64,000 bases of DNA from assembly GCA_012103575.1 (NCBI GenBank), contig WLWN01000001.1, positions 449,792-513,791 on the forward strand. The letters are read 5' to 3'. A model generated the notes under the pieces. That model had not been told where the DNA came from. It worked only from the letters and a program-made list of their open reading frames with translations, and ran no database searches. This document shows positions 28,540 through 40,534 of this stretch, one piece after another; the stretch's first letter is position 1, and every line of letters starts with the position of its first letter. The position numbers and the translations under genes are program-made. Source of the DNA: Kiritimatiellia bacterium. Lineage in GTDB: Bacteria > Verrucomicrobiota > Kiritimatiellia > WLWN01.

Positions 28540-29612
28540 TAAGCAGCGTCCCTGATGATGGCGATTGCTTCAGTCACTACCCGACCTTGTTCAAGGTATT
28601 CACACGCAAAATGACTCAGAATCGGTGACAACAGGAATCCGTGGCGATATAAACCATTTATACGCATCAAGCCGTCTCTGACTGTTATTCGGGGCTGATT
28701 ATCAGGAAAGGCCGGTCGACATTGGGTACATGTTTCCAAAATATGCGCCTCTGCAAATCCCGGATGAAGGGTATAGGCAGCTGATAATAGCTCTAATGTT
28801 GAACGAACTGTAATGGGATTGTAATCCTCACTTTCAATGGTTGTTGCACCGATCAAAAAGACGTGGTTAGCGCGAGGCACAATATAGAGAGGATAACGCG
28901 GATGCATCAGCCGTATAGGTCTAGAAAACGTTACATCGGGTGCATGCACATACAACAACTCTCCTCGAACCCCCCTCAAGTCTTCCATATCTTCTTTAGC
29001 GCCCAACCCTCGACAATCGACCACCCAATCATACGTATAACAATTTGAAGGTGTCTGAACGGTATGCGCATCTATTTTCACCACTTCAGTGTGACTGAAC
29101 CATTGAACGTTGTTTTTTTTAAGAACATTTGTTAATGCGTTTAAAACTTCTCTATTATCAATATGTGCTTCACGTGGAAAGAATAGACCCGACCCAAAAC
29201 GGTCACTCAGCATGGGTTCTAATTCCGCTATGTCAAGAGATGAAACTTCTTTGAGAATATCGGGGTTACAGCCCTTAGATTCAATGATTTTTTTGAAACG
29301 CAAAAGCTCATGCTGATCATGAGGATGTGTAACGACCAAACTCCCTTGTTGCCTAAAAGAAACAGTGCTGCCCCATCGATCTGGCCATCTTTTCCAGCGA
29401 ATCAGCGAAGCTTCACCGAGAGTTGCAATTTCTTTTTCCGCTGTTTCAAGCTCGCAGAAAGGAGCCAACATCCCTGCACTCGCATAGGTACAACTATGAA
29501 ACCCTTTTTCATCGCCCCGATCAAAAAGACTAACCTTCCATCCTCGCTCAAGAAGATCGAGAGCTAATAATCGCCCTGCAATCCCTGCGCCTACTATACC
29601 TGCGGTTGACAT
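28539..29612 (-). CDS. thiO: Glycine oxidase ThiO
   Basis: 357 residues, FAD-dependent amine oxidase fold. The dinucleotide-binding motif GIVGAGIAGRLLALDLLERG is at residues 5-24, and YASAGMLAPFCE, DNREVLNAL, VDCRGLGAK, YIVPRANHVFLIGAT and RINGLYRHGFLLSP follow. It makes dehydroglycine for the thiazole ring of thiamine in aerobes. Second gene of thiC-thiO-thiS. Confidence 0.92.
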   Translation of the reverse strand: MSTAGIVGAGIAGRLLALDLLERGWKVSLFDRGDEKGFHSCTYASAGMLAPFCELETAEKEIATLGEASLIRWKRWPDRWGSTVSFRQQGSLVVTHPHDQHELLRFKKIIESKGCNPDILKEVSSLDIAELEPMLSDRFGSGLFFPREAHIDNREVLNALTNVLKKNNVQWFSHTEVVKIDAHTVQTPSNCYTYDWVVDCRGLGAKEDMEDLRGVRGELLYVHAPDVTFSRPIRLMHPRYPLYIVPRANHVFLIGATTIESEDYNPITVRSTLELLSAAYTLHPGFAEAHILETCTQCRPAFPDNQPRITVRDGLMRINGLYRHGFLLSPILSHFACEYLEQGRVVTEAIAIIRDAA

Positions 29613-29630
29613 GGAATGATGCCTGTAAAC

Positions 29631-31556
<1,926 letters not shown>

Positions 31557-31729
31557 TTAAGAACTATAAAAGGCCAAATCGCTTGCATAAAAGACCCTTG
31601 TTTACAATATGTCTGCCGTATCACTCGTTTGTTGCAAGCGGCTGTCGATATACACGGATTGACTTTTCCTCTCACAGCAGGACGTTTACATAATTGGTCC
31701 CGATGATAGCTATATTTGTATCATGGGGC

Positions 31730-32127
31730 TTAAAAAAATTGAGGGTACATGTTTTTAAACCACTTTTCAACTTTGCTAGCTGCCGTTCTTGCTTCTCTAG
31801 CATCTTCTGCATCAGGCAGAAAAAAGCCATCAGGATAGCGACTTCAACAGCATACGGCATAAGTATTGAGAGTTCGTCCTCTAATATTTCTGCTTCTTTG
31901 TTGAAGGGAATTATCTTCTGCAAAAGGGAAAAAAGATCATGGGTAATAGGAGGAGCGTCTCCGTTCACCGCTAAAAAAGCTTTAAGGAGTTTTTCCGCGG
32001 CTTGTTGACAATGAAAGCAGACTGTATCAAAAGGAACCTTGTCCGCATTGAGATTATTGTCTGCATTCAGTAAATCATTGTGAGCTTTTACCGCCCATTG
32101 CTTCGCGATTTCAATCTCTTCGGACAT
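31730..32127 (-). pseudogene. HEPN-domain toxin, frameshifted
   Basis: From ATG 32127, EEIEIAKQWAVKAHNDLLNA, FHCQQAAEKLLKAFL and ITHDLFSLLQKIIP are the HEPN (PF05168-type) core. After AVEV the frame is lost near 31840. The correct continuation RYPDGFFLPDAEDAREA with ASKVEKWFKNMYPQFF* is one base off. It overlaps the 3' end of the MNT nucleotidyltransferase gene by 17 bases, the standard MNT/HEPN toxin-antitoxin layout. The toxin is therefore probably inactive. Confidence 0.75.
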
Positions 32128-32431
32128 ACAAAACTTTCCCTTCACGCAACATATTAGAGACAAAGGCAATGGGTGATCTTTTCCCTCTTTCAATTTCTTC
32201 AGGCGTGTATACCAGCAAATCCATACCAAATGGATAGGGCTTAAATAGCTTATATAACTGACGACTGCGTTTAAACCGCGGCAAACTACTCTTGGCAACA
32301 ATCACCAAATCCACATCACTGTTTTCACGGGCATCTCCGCGCGCATATGATCCAAAGAGAATAATACGTTCAGCATGAGTGGCCTCCCCTAAACGTAATG
32401 CAACTTGCTGAATGTCATGATCTAAAATCAT
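32111..32431 (-). CDS. mntA: MNT nucleotidyltransferase antitoxin
   Basis: 106 residues. The minimal nucleotidyltransferase signature is ILFGSYARGDARENSDVDLV (GSYARG plus DxD, about residues 25-43). In MntA-HepT systems it AMPylates and inactivates the HEPN RNase. It is intact although its HEPN partner is frameshifted. It is one of several antitoxins here that outlive the toxin. Confidence 0.85.
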   Translation of the reverse strand: MILDHDIQQVALRLGEATHAERIILFGSYARGDARENSDVDLVIVAKSSLPRFKRSRQLYKLFKPYPFGMDLLVYTPEEIERGKRSPIAFVSNMLREGKVLYVRRD

Positions 32432-32486
32432 AATATTAGAAACCTAACAATAATGCTGATTGGTTTCAATCCTAATTGCAACTCAA

Positions 32487-33551
32487 CTAAATCCGATATT
32501 CACCATCCCAAAAAATGCACTTTTCACCTCCGTCTAGAAACCGCAATATTATCTTCAAAGCTTCTATCGGGGAACCAGGCGCATAAACAATATCTTGATG
32601 CACAACAAGATCTGCACGGGTAAACGCTTCAGGTCCAACGGTTCCCCCCAAATGTTCACTCCTCCCATACGCCCAATGAAAACCTGCTTTTTCATCTTCA
32701 AGCACATTCCCCGTGATAATGGCTTTATCGTTACAGCCTAGACCCAGTTCAGCTATATTTCGACGAGCGGGATCACCATCAAAATAATTTCGTTGTACGT
32801 GGGCTTGAGTTCCCTCTCCCTCAATCGCTTTAATTTGGTTCTGCTCTACATGGTATAAGATGCGTTCATCTTTTTGTTGTATAGGAATAATTCCTCTACT
32901 CAGGCTGGGTTCACCCTCTTTTTCTCCTTCATAAGGAACGATAAAGGCTTCACCGCTTGGCAGATTAATCAGCGGAAATTCTTGATCCGATATACATAAA
33001 CCGTCATCGGCAAACCCTCTGCGATAACGTAGATCAAACATCATCACATGGCCTGTTGAAAAAGTCACTTCAGCGGATACCGCCTTTGTCAAAAGGTCTG
33101 CCAAAAGGTGGGTTTTATGCGCCATTTCTTGAACATCAACACAAAGAGCAGATTGTTCCATTCGTTTTAGCACTCCGGGCATACTCGCGACCCGCAGATG
33201 ATCAACCCTTTTTAGATAATGGGATAAAGGAGCGGTTGCAGAAAATTCTGTCAGGGCTATGGCAATATGACTTGTTGAAAGCATGTCCGCAATAAAAACT
33301 TGCTCCCCATTCATCGTTCCATTTTCAGGCAAATCAGCATTATTTAAGCCTGTTGCGAAATAGATCAGCAAAGGATATACATCCACCCCCAACGTCTGAA
33401 AAGCGTCTCGCCATTCCTCGGCCATGGTTCGGCGCTCACGCCAATCACGGTCATCATTTAGATCCCCGTGAGGAAGGTCAACCATTATCAGAACCTTTTC
33501 TCCTTGGGCAGGAACAAATACTTCTCGTAATAATTTCTTAAGATTAAACAT
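32487..33551 (-). CDS. M29-like (thermophilic-type) aminopeptidase
   Basis: 354 residues. The second half fits the M29 metallopeptidase family: FADDGLCISDQEFPLINLPSGEAF in the middle, ELGLGCNDKAIITGNVLEDE, then FHWAYGRSEHLGGTVGPE and DLVVHQDIVYAPG, which provide glutamate and histidine metal ligands. It likely releases N-terminal residues from peptides in the cytoplasm. The element M3 sits 37 bp upstream of its start, separating it from queE. Confidence 0.75.
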   Translation of the reverse strand: MFNLKKLLREVFVPAQGEKVLIMVDLPHGDLNDDRDWRERRTMAEEWRDAFQTLGVDVYPLLIYFATGLNNADLPENGTMNGEQVFIADMLSTSHIAIALTEFSATAPLSHYLKRVDHLRVASMPGVLKRMEQSALCVDVQEMAHKTHLLADLLTKAVSAEVTFSTGHVMMFDLRYRRGFADDGLCISDQEFPLINLPSGEAFIVPYEGEKEGEPSLSRGIIPIQQKDERILYHVEQNQIKAIEGEGTQAHVQRNYFDGDPARRNIAELGLGCNDKAIITGNVLEDEKAGFHWAYGRSEHLGGTVGPEAFTRADLVVHQDIVYAPGSPIEALKIILRFLDGGEKCIFWDGEYRI

Positions 33552-33588
33552 CTTTATTTCAGTCTTTCCTTTCGACCTGTGACTCTTT

Positions 33589-33751
33589 CCTGGATCCGTC
33601 AGTTAAACGTGGGATTTCTGTGCGAATGCTTTGGAGGCAAAAGGTTGCAAAAAAACGCAGGCGTACCCGCTGGGTGCGTCGAGGCTTTTTTGTAATTCCT
33701 TTTGGCCCAAATGATTCGTGCAGAAAACCGCGTTTAACTGACGGATCCAGG
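33589..33751. repeat. Miniature inverted-repeat element M3 (long form)
   Basis: 163 bp, starting CCTGGATCCGTCAGTTAAAC GTGGG. Perfect 5-bp target duplication TCTTT at 33584-33588 and 33752-33756. It lies between the queE stop and the aminopeptidase start, both leftward, where its terminator-like core would separate them. Confidence 0.95.
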
Positions 33752-33762
33752 TCTTTATTTAT

Positions 33763-34566
33763 TTACAGCTGCCCCATCATTTTGTGACATTGAGGGATCA
33801 CCCGCACATCAGAGATATATTCTTTCGCTATTTTTTGCCATTCTAAAAGTTGTGAAGGTGATGGTGGATTTTGTGCTAGGCCAAAACTAGACATGGGCTG
33901 AATAATAAAAGGTGTTGTACTGTCAATGGTCTTGATAATTTTTACCGCCTGAATTATATCGCCCACATTCGTGTCAGCGTTCATCACTGACTTTACAAAG
34001 GTTGTGGTGTTAGATTCAATGCAGACTTTTAGAAACTCACGATGCTCGATCCATTGTTCTCTATCTTTCGTAACGCTCGGGAGTTTCATGTCCATGGCTA
34101 CCATATCGATATGATTTTTTATCGTGTTAAAAGGTTTTGCCAGATCACCGGAGGTTTCTAAATAGGTTTGGTATCCATTTGATTTAAGGATCGGCAAAAA
34201 CGTTTCCAGGAAGTTTTTATGAACTAAGGGTTCCCCACCCGTTATCGCCACTGAATGATGAAGCCCTTTAGGCTGGTCTAAATGGCTAACGAGGTCTGCC
34301 AACGGGGTATCATGGGTGGGGTTGGGGATGTCTTCTATATCTCTTTGCCCGGGGGTTTGTTCAAATCGAAACGTTTTTGGTTGATGGCCATGCGTGTGCT
34401 GAGCGGTTACGGATTCAGGCGTATCACAATAGTGACACTTCAGATGACATCCATAAAAGCGAACAAATATTTGGCGTTCACCCACATAGACCCCTTCGCC
34501 TTGTACCGAACTAAAGAGTTCAACAAGATGGGCCTTGTGTTGAACCACTAGGTTTGATTTGAACAT
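33763..34566 (-). CDS. queE: 7-carboxy-7-deazaguanine synthase
   Basis: 267 residues, radical SAM. It makes CDG from 6-carboxytetrahydropterin in queuosine synthesis. LFSSVQGEGVYVGERQIFVR is the family start. The cluster cysteines are in YGCHLKCHYCDTP (Cx3Cx2C, about residues 34-41), and HSVAITGGEPLVHKNF binds SAM. It lies 55 bp after queD on the same strand. Confidence 0.94.
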   Translation of the reverse strand: MFKSNLVVQHKAHLVELFSSVQGEGVYVGERQIFVRFYGCHLKCHYCDTPESVTAQHTHGHQPKTFRFEQTPGQRDIEDIPNPTHDTPLADLVSHLDQPKGLHHSVAITGGEPLVHKNFLETFLPILKSNGYQTYLETSGDLAKPFNTIKNHIDMVAMDMKLPSVTKDREQWIEHREFLKVCIESNTTTFVKSVMNADTNVGDIIQAVKIIKTIDSTTPFIIQPMSSFGLAQNPPSPSQLLEWQKIAKEYISDVRVIPQCHKMMGQL

Positions 34567-34621
34567 AGTTATACTTTACCTTCCATAGTTTTTTACGAAA
34601 ATTTCCAGCAAAACTACAAAG

Positions 34622-34963
34622 CTAGGGCTTATATAGGCAGCCACAATTTTCGGTCTCCCAAACGGTAACTGCTGTGACAGGCAGATCATCCTGTTTGAGG
34701 TGGGTGAAAATCCATTGGGCAATGTATTCTGCAGTGGTTGGACCATCGAGCACATCGTTTAGATACGTATGATCGGGTAATATACGACGAACCGCCTTTT
34801 TTAGATCCGCAAAATCCTTAACCATCCCCATGGAATCAAGTTCATCGCCACTGAACTCAGCTTCTACTCGGTAAGAATGGCCATGCAGATTTTTGCACTT
34901 CCCGGAATGTTCGGGGATGGTATGAGCGGCTTCAAAGGTCTCTTTTACAATAAGTGTGTACAT
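34622..34963 (-). CDS. queD: 6-carboxytetrahydropterin synthase
   Basis: 113 residues. It makes 6-carboxytetrahydropterin from GTP-derived dihydroneopterin triphosphate. Zinc histidines and the catalytic cysteine are in FEAAHTIPEHSGKCKNLHGH SYRVE. FADLKKAVRRI, DHTYLND, PTTAEYIAQWI and VWETENCGC complete the fold. First gene of queD-queE. No preQ1 riboswitch was seen upstream. Confidence 0.95.
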   Translation of the reverse strand: MYTLIVKETFEAAHTIPEHSGKCKNLHGHSYRVEAEFSGDELDSMGMVKDFADLKKAVRRILPDHTYLNDVLDGPTTAEYIAQWIFTHLKQDDLPVTAVTVWETENCGCLYKP

Positions 34964-35349
34964 ATTTTTTCATCCTTCATATGGAGTTTTAAATTAGGTC
35001 AGGATGTTTTTCTTCTAAGGAGGTGCACCCTTTTGGGCGAAGCATAATATGGTATTCTTATCATAACGACCTTCATACGAAATTTCCCAATAAACATTAC
35101 ATTTCTTTTACTTCCAAAGTAAAGCCGAAACACTTTCCTTATAAAGTCAAATGGACGTATCTGGATCATACTTCTAAATATCATCCCAGTCCCCATTTTC
35201 GGCACAGTGCTGTCGAACAATGAGCCCGTGATCTATCTCGTTTCCGCGCGAGTCCTAATTGCTTTTCCAGAACCATGGAATGGGTTTCAAGCTTTTGTTG
35301 TCGAGTGCTCCGCCGTTTTCCCGCCAGCTTGTGAAGAAAAGACTGAAGC
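34964..35349. other. Intergenic region with an unassigned short frame
   Basis: A 73-codon minus-strand frame (34999-35220, ending ASPKRVHLLRRKTS) is open but unrecognised and may be chance. A second part (35261-35292) resembles 13621-13652 in the accessory region. No tRNA or clear promoter is seen. Element M4 begins at 35350. Confidence 0.4.
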
Positions 35350-35512
35350 CCTGGATCCGTCAGTTAAACGTGGGATTTCTGTGCAAATGCTTTGGAGGCA
35401 AAAGGTTGCAAAAAAACGCAGGCGCACCCGCTGGGTGCGTCGAGGCTTTTTTGTAATTCCTTTTGGCCCAAATGGTTCGTGCAGAAAACCGCGTTTAACT
35501 GACGGATCCAGG
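35350..35512. repeat. Miniature inverted-repeat element M4 (long form)
   Basis: 163 bp in the same orientation as M3. The flanks (GAAGC and GTAAT) do not match, so one side has probably changed since insertion. It lies in the gap between the queuosine genes and the AraC-Ogt gene. Confidence 0.92.
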
Positions 35513-36257
35513 GTAATATCTAACAAATTAACAGTGCCATTCTATGGTTCTATGTTGAAAAAACAACAAAAACGAATTGAGATGAAGTTTAAATAGAACA
35601 CAAATTGTTTGATACGAATCTGATTCCTTTGCTCTCAGTTCTCCCCCCTCGTAACAGGCTTTGCTGAACGGCCACGTATAATCTAGAAATTTTTCGAAAT
35701 GAAGCAAGAACCGGGTGGACACAGCAGGATCCTATTATAGGATTGGGTCCACGAAATCATTAGAAAGGAGCCGTGTATGCAGTCGGATTACTATCGCATT
35801 GAAAAGATTATATATTGGATTGAGGAACATGCCATGGCGCAGCCACGCTTGAAAGACATCGCGGAAGAATTGGGTATAAGTCCTTTTCACGCGCAACGTC
35901 TTTTTAAGCGCTGGGCCGGTGTGACTCCTAAACAATTTCTACAGTATCTGACAGTTAATTTTGCGCGTCAACTTCTTGATGAATCGAGGGGTGTACTTAA
36001 TGTATCCTTCGACGTTGGACTCTCAGGCCCTGGGCGTCTACACGATCAGATGGTCAGCGTAGATGCAGTAAGTCCGGGTGAGTACAAATCACAAGGTGAA
36101 GGAGTAGACACTCTGTATGGGATTCATGATACACCTTTCGGCGATTGCCTTATCGCCTTAACAGATAGGGGCATTTGTTGGCTCTCCTTTTCTTGTAATG
36201 AAGATTCCTCGAATATGTTGCAACAACTCAGAGTAACATGGGAAAAAGCCAATATTA

Positions 36258-37253
36258 GAGCGCTTCACGATTGAGGTGTCGCGATGTAGCACGAAGAAAA
36301 CCAGCCGATTACCTCGTCGGGAGAAACCTCTTCGAACGCTTGTGTGATCGCTTCAGATAGTTCCTGCTGACTGCGGGCTGCAAGGCTGCCCAACCGATTC
36401 TTTATCTTGCCCCACATTTTTTCAATGGGGTTGGAATCGGGGCTGTAGGGTGGAAGGAATCTTACATGGGCCCCACATGACTCAATGAGTTCAATGACCT
36501 TGGGATTGTGATGGACGCGAAGATTGTCCATGATGACGATGTCTTCAGGTGAAAGAGTCGGGAGAAAAACCCGGCGAATATATTCTCCAAAAACAGCCGT
36601 CTCTGTCGCCCCCTCCCCCTCCATGGCCGCTGTTGTTCCGTCCAGGCGGACCGAAGAAATCAAGGTGGTGGTACACCAATGTCCATGAGGCGTTTTGGCA
36701 AAAAGCCTGTTCCCGCCCAACGCCCGGCCCCGCAGACGAGTCATATTCGTTTTCGCCCCGGATTCATCAATAAAGGCAAGGCGACTTGGATCAAGTTTGG
36801 CCACCTCTTGGATCCACTGCTTTCTCAAGAGATTTACATCCGCCCGGTCTTGCTCGCTGGCGTGAAGCGTTTCTTTTATACCGGCAGCCCAACCGATTCA
36901 ACGCCCGCTGTACGGCCATGATCGACCCCTTCACGCCGCTCATGTTCTTGAGTTCTTCAAGCGTTGCATCGGGATGTTTGCCCATCAGTTGAGCCAACGC
37001 CTTGAGCTGCTTTCCGCTGTAGAGGGCCTGACGATGCCCACGCGGTTGGGGAGCGGTCTGTCCGGTTTCGTTGAAACGAGAGAGCCCACGCTGAAACGTT
37101 CTAAGATCTACACGATAAGAAGATGCGATATCGGCCTGGGAACCTTTGCCCATTTTGTAGGCATCTATCGCACGCCGCCGGATTTCTGCTGTTGCTATAC
37201 TCATGTCATGGAGTATAGATCTTCTAAAGAGGCATTTCAATCGTTAAATGCTC
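36258..37253 (-). mobile_element. IS630-family element, complete copy C
   Basis: 996 bp between TA dinucleotides (36256-36257 and 37254-37255), the TA duplication expected for IS630. The inverted repeats are GAGCGCTTCACGATTGAGGT at the left and GAGCATTTAACGATTGAAAT on the other strand at the right. It carries orfA and orfB in the order typical of IS630 and is the only complete copy of three. It disrupts the AraC-Ogt gene. Confidence 0.95.
36265..37240 (-). CDS. IS630 transposase, OrfA/OrfB frameshift product
   Basis: OrfA (37240 to 36791, or from the second ATG) contains the helix-turn-helix (RRRAIDAYKMGKGSQADIAS). OrfB continues in the -1 frame from around A AAA G in TATAAAAGAAACG: KETLHASEQDRADVN, then the DDE core FIDESGAKTN, IMDNLRVHHNPK and PPYSPDSNPIEKMWGKIK. 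The same slip site exists in the other copies, so -1 programmed frameshifting probably joins the two, as known in IS630. Full product about 320 residues. Confidence 0.8.
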
Positions 37254-37706
37254 TAGAGAGGACGCTCGTTGCTCGTCCGGATATGTTAAGAATCTGTTTA
37301 TAAACAAACCCGGTCCAGATGTTCTCAAGCCAAACCTTCTTCTTCGTGGAACAAACTTTCAGCTTAAAGTGTGGGAAGCATTGCTCAGAATCCCCACGGG
37401 AAACGTTGTTACGTATTAGGATATGGCTAACTACATAGGCCATCCCAAAGCTGTCCGTGCTGTTGGTACTGCCGTGGGCTGCAATCCTATTGCGGTTTTA
37501 ATTCCGTGCCATAGGGTCATTCGTAACACAGGAGTCATCAACGATTATAGATGGGGACGAACACGTAAGAAAGCCATGCTTGCATGGGAAGCGGTTAAGA
37601 AAGTGCAAACACCTAACCAGCTACCTGTTAGAAGATACTAATAAGACGCTTTACATCTCTATTTGTTTATCCCCCCCAAATCCCCAAAAACAAAACTTGT
37701 CTAAAA

Positions 37707-37783
37707 TGGTCGGGGCGACTAGATTCGAACTAGCGACCTCTTGAACCCCATTCAAGTGCTCTACCAGGCTGAGCCACGCCCCG
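37707..37783 (-). tRNA. tRNA-Pro (GGG)
   Basis: Cloverleaf with a 7-bp acceptor CGGGGCG/CGCCCCG, D arm GCTC...GAGC, anticodon arm CTTGA-ATGGGGT-TCAAG (anticodon GGG), T arm GCTAG-TTCGAAT-CTAGT and an encoded CCA end. Confidence 0.96.
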
Positions 37784-37974
37784 ACTTTATCTTCACCCAT
37801 GCATATTGCAACATGTCTTGCGATAAGTTTACAAGTGGAATGATGCGTTTCGTTTAGATTTTTTACCACGAATGAGCACACATGAACACGAATAAATCTT
37901 CAAAGGCTTGAAACTTTTTTTCTTTCTTCTTGTTTTTTACATTTGAATTTGGATCATTACGATCCTGGCCCATC

Positions 37975-38928
37975 ATGAAAAAAAACACAGACAAAATTCA
38001 GACAGGAAGCGAAGATCTTTCACTCGATCATAGGGTGAAAACATTACTCCCGTTATACTCGACTTCAGGAGAAGATCGTCCGGAGAGTATACTTGGATCT
38101 TATCTCGATGGCTCTCGTATTACTGAAGGATTAAAAACGCTAATGGATGTAATCCTTCCTGGGCGCATGACAACCGGGCCCTTTCCTGAAAGACTGCCTG
38201 TTTTCCTTAAAGAACATTTGGATCATGCTTGGCGCATACTTCATCCCGAAATTAACCGGGCCCTTCCCTTTCGCTGGAAAGGCGAAGCCGCTAAACAGGA
38301 ACAAAACGCGAATCCCATAGATCCGTCTACAGAGTCCAAAACAATTATGGATCTGTTTTATGAACAACTTCCCCATATTCGCACTTTGCTGATAGAGGAT
38401 ATTAAAGCCGCCTATGATGGTGATCCAGCCGCTCTTACTTTTGCGGAAGTACAGTTAGCCTACCCAGGCTTGTTAGCAACGGCTTCACATCGTCTTGCCC
38501 ATGAACTCTACACGTTAAACGTCCCTATTATACCACGGATTATGAGCGAATGGACTCATTCGAAGACAGGCGTCGATATACATCCAGGGGCTGCCATTGG
38601 ACATGGATTTTTTATTGACCACGCAACAGGAGTCGTTATAGGAGAAACATCTAAGATCGGAAATCGCGTAAAACTTTATCAGGGGGTAACGCTTGGTGCT
38701 AAAAGCTTTCCTCTGGACAAAGCAGGAAACCCTATCAAACATATCAAACGGCATCCTACGGTTGAAGACCATGTCATTTTATATGCACACTGTACCATTT
38801 TAGGGAACATCACAATAGGCGCTAACTCAATCATCGGTGGCAATGTGGTTCTTATGGAAGATGTTCCATCCAACTGTTTAGTAGCCACGAAACATCCAGA
38901 ATTACATATCAAACAAGAAAGAAGCTAA
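37975..38928 (+). CDS. cysE: Serine O-acetyltransferase (EpsC/CysE type)
   Basis: 317 residues from ATG 37975. It acetylates serine for cysteine synthesis. An N-terminal helical domain (AAYDGDPAALTFAEVQLAYP, HRLAHELY) is followed by left-handed hexapeptide repeats: GVDIHPGAAIGHGFFIDHAT, VVIGETSKIGNRVKLYQGV, LGNITIGANSIIGGNVVL. The extended N-terminal region is typical of the longer EpsC-like forms in Verrucomicrobia and Bacteroidota. Starting at 37930 would add a non-conserved hydrophobic stretch. Confidence 0.9.
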   Translation: MKKNTDKIQTGSEDLSLDHRVKTLLPLYSTSGEDRPESILGSYLDGSRITEGLKTLMDVILPGRMTTGPFPERLPVFLKEHLDHAWRILHPEINRALPFRWKGEAAKQEQNANPIDPSTESKTIMDLFYEQLPHIRTLLIEDIKAAYDGDPAALTFAEVQLAYPGLLATASHRLAHELYTLNVPIIPRIMSEWTHSKTGVDIHPGAAIGHGFFIDHATGVVIGETSKIGNRVKLYQGVTLGAKSFPLDKAGNPIKHIKRHPTVEDHVILYAHCTILGNITIGANSIIGGNVVLMEDVPSNCLVATKHPELHIKQERS

Positions 38929-38960
38929 GCCCGGGTCCTATCATCGGATAAGACAACTAT

Positions 38961-39123
38961 CTATACGATCACTTCCAAACCTTGCTTAGCCATTTGAACG
39001 CCACTCCCGATATCAATAATAATAAATCCACCTTCTTCATTTTCTAAAAGAAAAAGAGTGGTATGCCCGCCATACTGCGTATACGTTGAATCAAGAACAG
39101 GCTCTGTACCTCGAACCCCCTAA
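38961..39123 (-). pseudogene. Metallo-beta-lactamase-fold hydrolase remnant
   Basis: The minus-strand frame GVRGTEPVLDSTYTQYGGHT followed by FLLENEEGGFIIIDIGSGV is the N-terminus of the phosphoribosyl cyclic phosphodiesterase-like MBL family (usually GVRGSxPxPG...RYGGNTxC). It lacks a start and stops after about 54 codons, so all metal ligands are gone. It lies next to the IS1380 copy at 39136. Confidence 0.55.
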
Positions 39124-39135
39124 AAATCAGTTTCA

Positions 39136-40534
39136 CCTGAATCCGTCAGATAAAATCTGATGATTTTTCATTACCTGTTGGGCTAAAGCGGGGAGGATAC
39201 CCGTATTCAAACAAACAACCCCACCCCAACAGGTGTGTATATGAAACAATATAAAATAAAGACTGGCAAGGGCGAACTCAACAGCACAAGCGGAAATCAT
39301 CTTTGCGGCCTGCTGCTTGAGGATCATGCTCAACGGATTCTTCCCTCCAATTTTCAACCACGCCGCTCCGATGCGATCTCTGATCGGGAGATCCTCCTTA
39401 CCCAGATCGGCTTACTTTGCAACAGTCGAACCGATTTCAATGATATCGACCTGTACCGGGGTGATGAGATTTTTATGAATGCCTTTGGACTTAAAAAGGG
39501 GAGTTAAAAAGGTAGCCTCTGAGCCGGTGTTCCGACGTCGTTTCGACGACCTGCCCCCAGCCAGAACCCATGTGGGGCTACGCAAACTCAACACCGAACT
39601 TCTTTCCTCGGGCCCCTTTGGCTAGGTAGATGTCGAAGGGCTTGATCTTGTTCCCGTCGATATCGATGTGAGCCCTTTGGATCACTCAGGCTCTTCGAAA
39701 GAAGGCGTTTCCTACACCTATACCGGCAAACAACATTGCCAGTCGGGAACGACCGCGTTTATTGCCCGCAGCGTTGAAACGCTCCAAACCCTGGGCCTGG
39801 GTGGAAAATGTTTGCTTCGGCTTGATAGTGGCAACGCTGCGGCCGATAACTTCGACGCTTTTGGGGATCATTATTTCATCGTAAAGCGAAATCCTCGCCG
39901 CGAATGTCCTGAACAAACGCTGGCCCTTGCACGCCGAGTTGGAGACAAACAAGACAGTCGTGAAGGCAAGAACGTTTACACAGGCTTTTTCGATCATTTC
40001 CATCCCGGTGGTGACCAAAACCGCCCTTGTGTCCCGGTGGCCTTTGAAGTGATTGAACGCACCATCGATATCGATGGTCAGAAACTTCTGGTTCCTAAAC
40101 TTGAGGTGAGCACCTGGTGGACGAACCTCTCTTGTCGTGCCAAGACGGTGCTAGATCTCTATCATAGACATGGCCCCAGCGAGCAGTACCACAGTGAACT
40201 CAAAAGCGATCTTGATGTTGAGCGATTGCCTTCGGGGAGACTCTGTGCCAATAAGATTATTCTGTTATGCGCCATGGTGGCCTTCAACCTATTGCGCGGT
40301 CTTGGCCAAGAGGTCATCAAACGGGCTGGGCTTGCCCCGCAGAAAATCAACATCCCGCGCTGGCGAATCAAAACGGTTCTCAAAAATATCATTTATTGCG
40401 CGGTTCGATTGGTCCGCCACGCCGGACGAATTGAACTTCACTTTGGCAAGCGTTGTCGCTGGTTTGAAGTGATACAAGATATTGCCCATTCCTTTGCATA
40501 GCCCTCCGTGCACCTTTAACAATACTCTAAGCCT
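39136..40534 (+). mobile_element. IS1380-family element, copy C (right end lost)
   Basis: It starts with CCTGAATCCGTCAGATAAAA and carries the transposase from ATG 39241 (MKQYKIKTGKGELNSTSG). The frame breaks after LKKG (duplicated AGTTAAAAAG at 39498), meets TAG in GPFG*VDVEG and has a 72-bp internal deletion near 39725. The C-terminal domain reads through to the stop at 40501. The last 230 bp, including the right end, are replaced by IS30A. Confidence 0.85.

Larger units (their letters stand above)
35777..37641 (+). pseudogene. ada: AraC-Ogt fusion (Ada-like methyltransferase), split by IS630
   Basis: The 5' part (35777-36257) encodes an AraC-type DNA-binding domain (RLKDIAEELGISPFHAQRLF) and the N-terminal Ogt domain (FGDCLIALTDRGICWLSF). 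After the IS630 copy the frame resumes exactly when one TA copy is removed (EKANIREDA). It continues through FQLKVWEALLRIPTGNVV to the methyl-acceptor motif AVLIPCHRVIR and ends at 37641. An in-frame TAG at 37420-37422 (TY*DMANYIG, normally TYQ) is a second lesion. The intact protein would repair O6-methylguanine and regulate its own expression. A ribosome site AAAGGAG precedes the start. Confidence 0.88.

Noticed and set aside
34964..35100. preQ1 riboswitch before queD
   Set aside because: AGGGTGCACCTCC resembles part of it by eye, but the A-rich tail and pseudoknot pairing of preQ1 riboswitches are absent.
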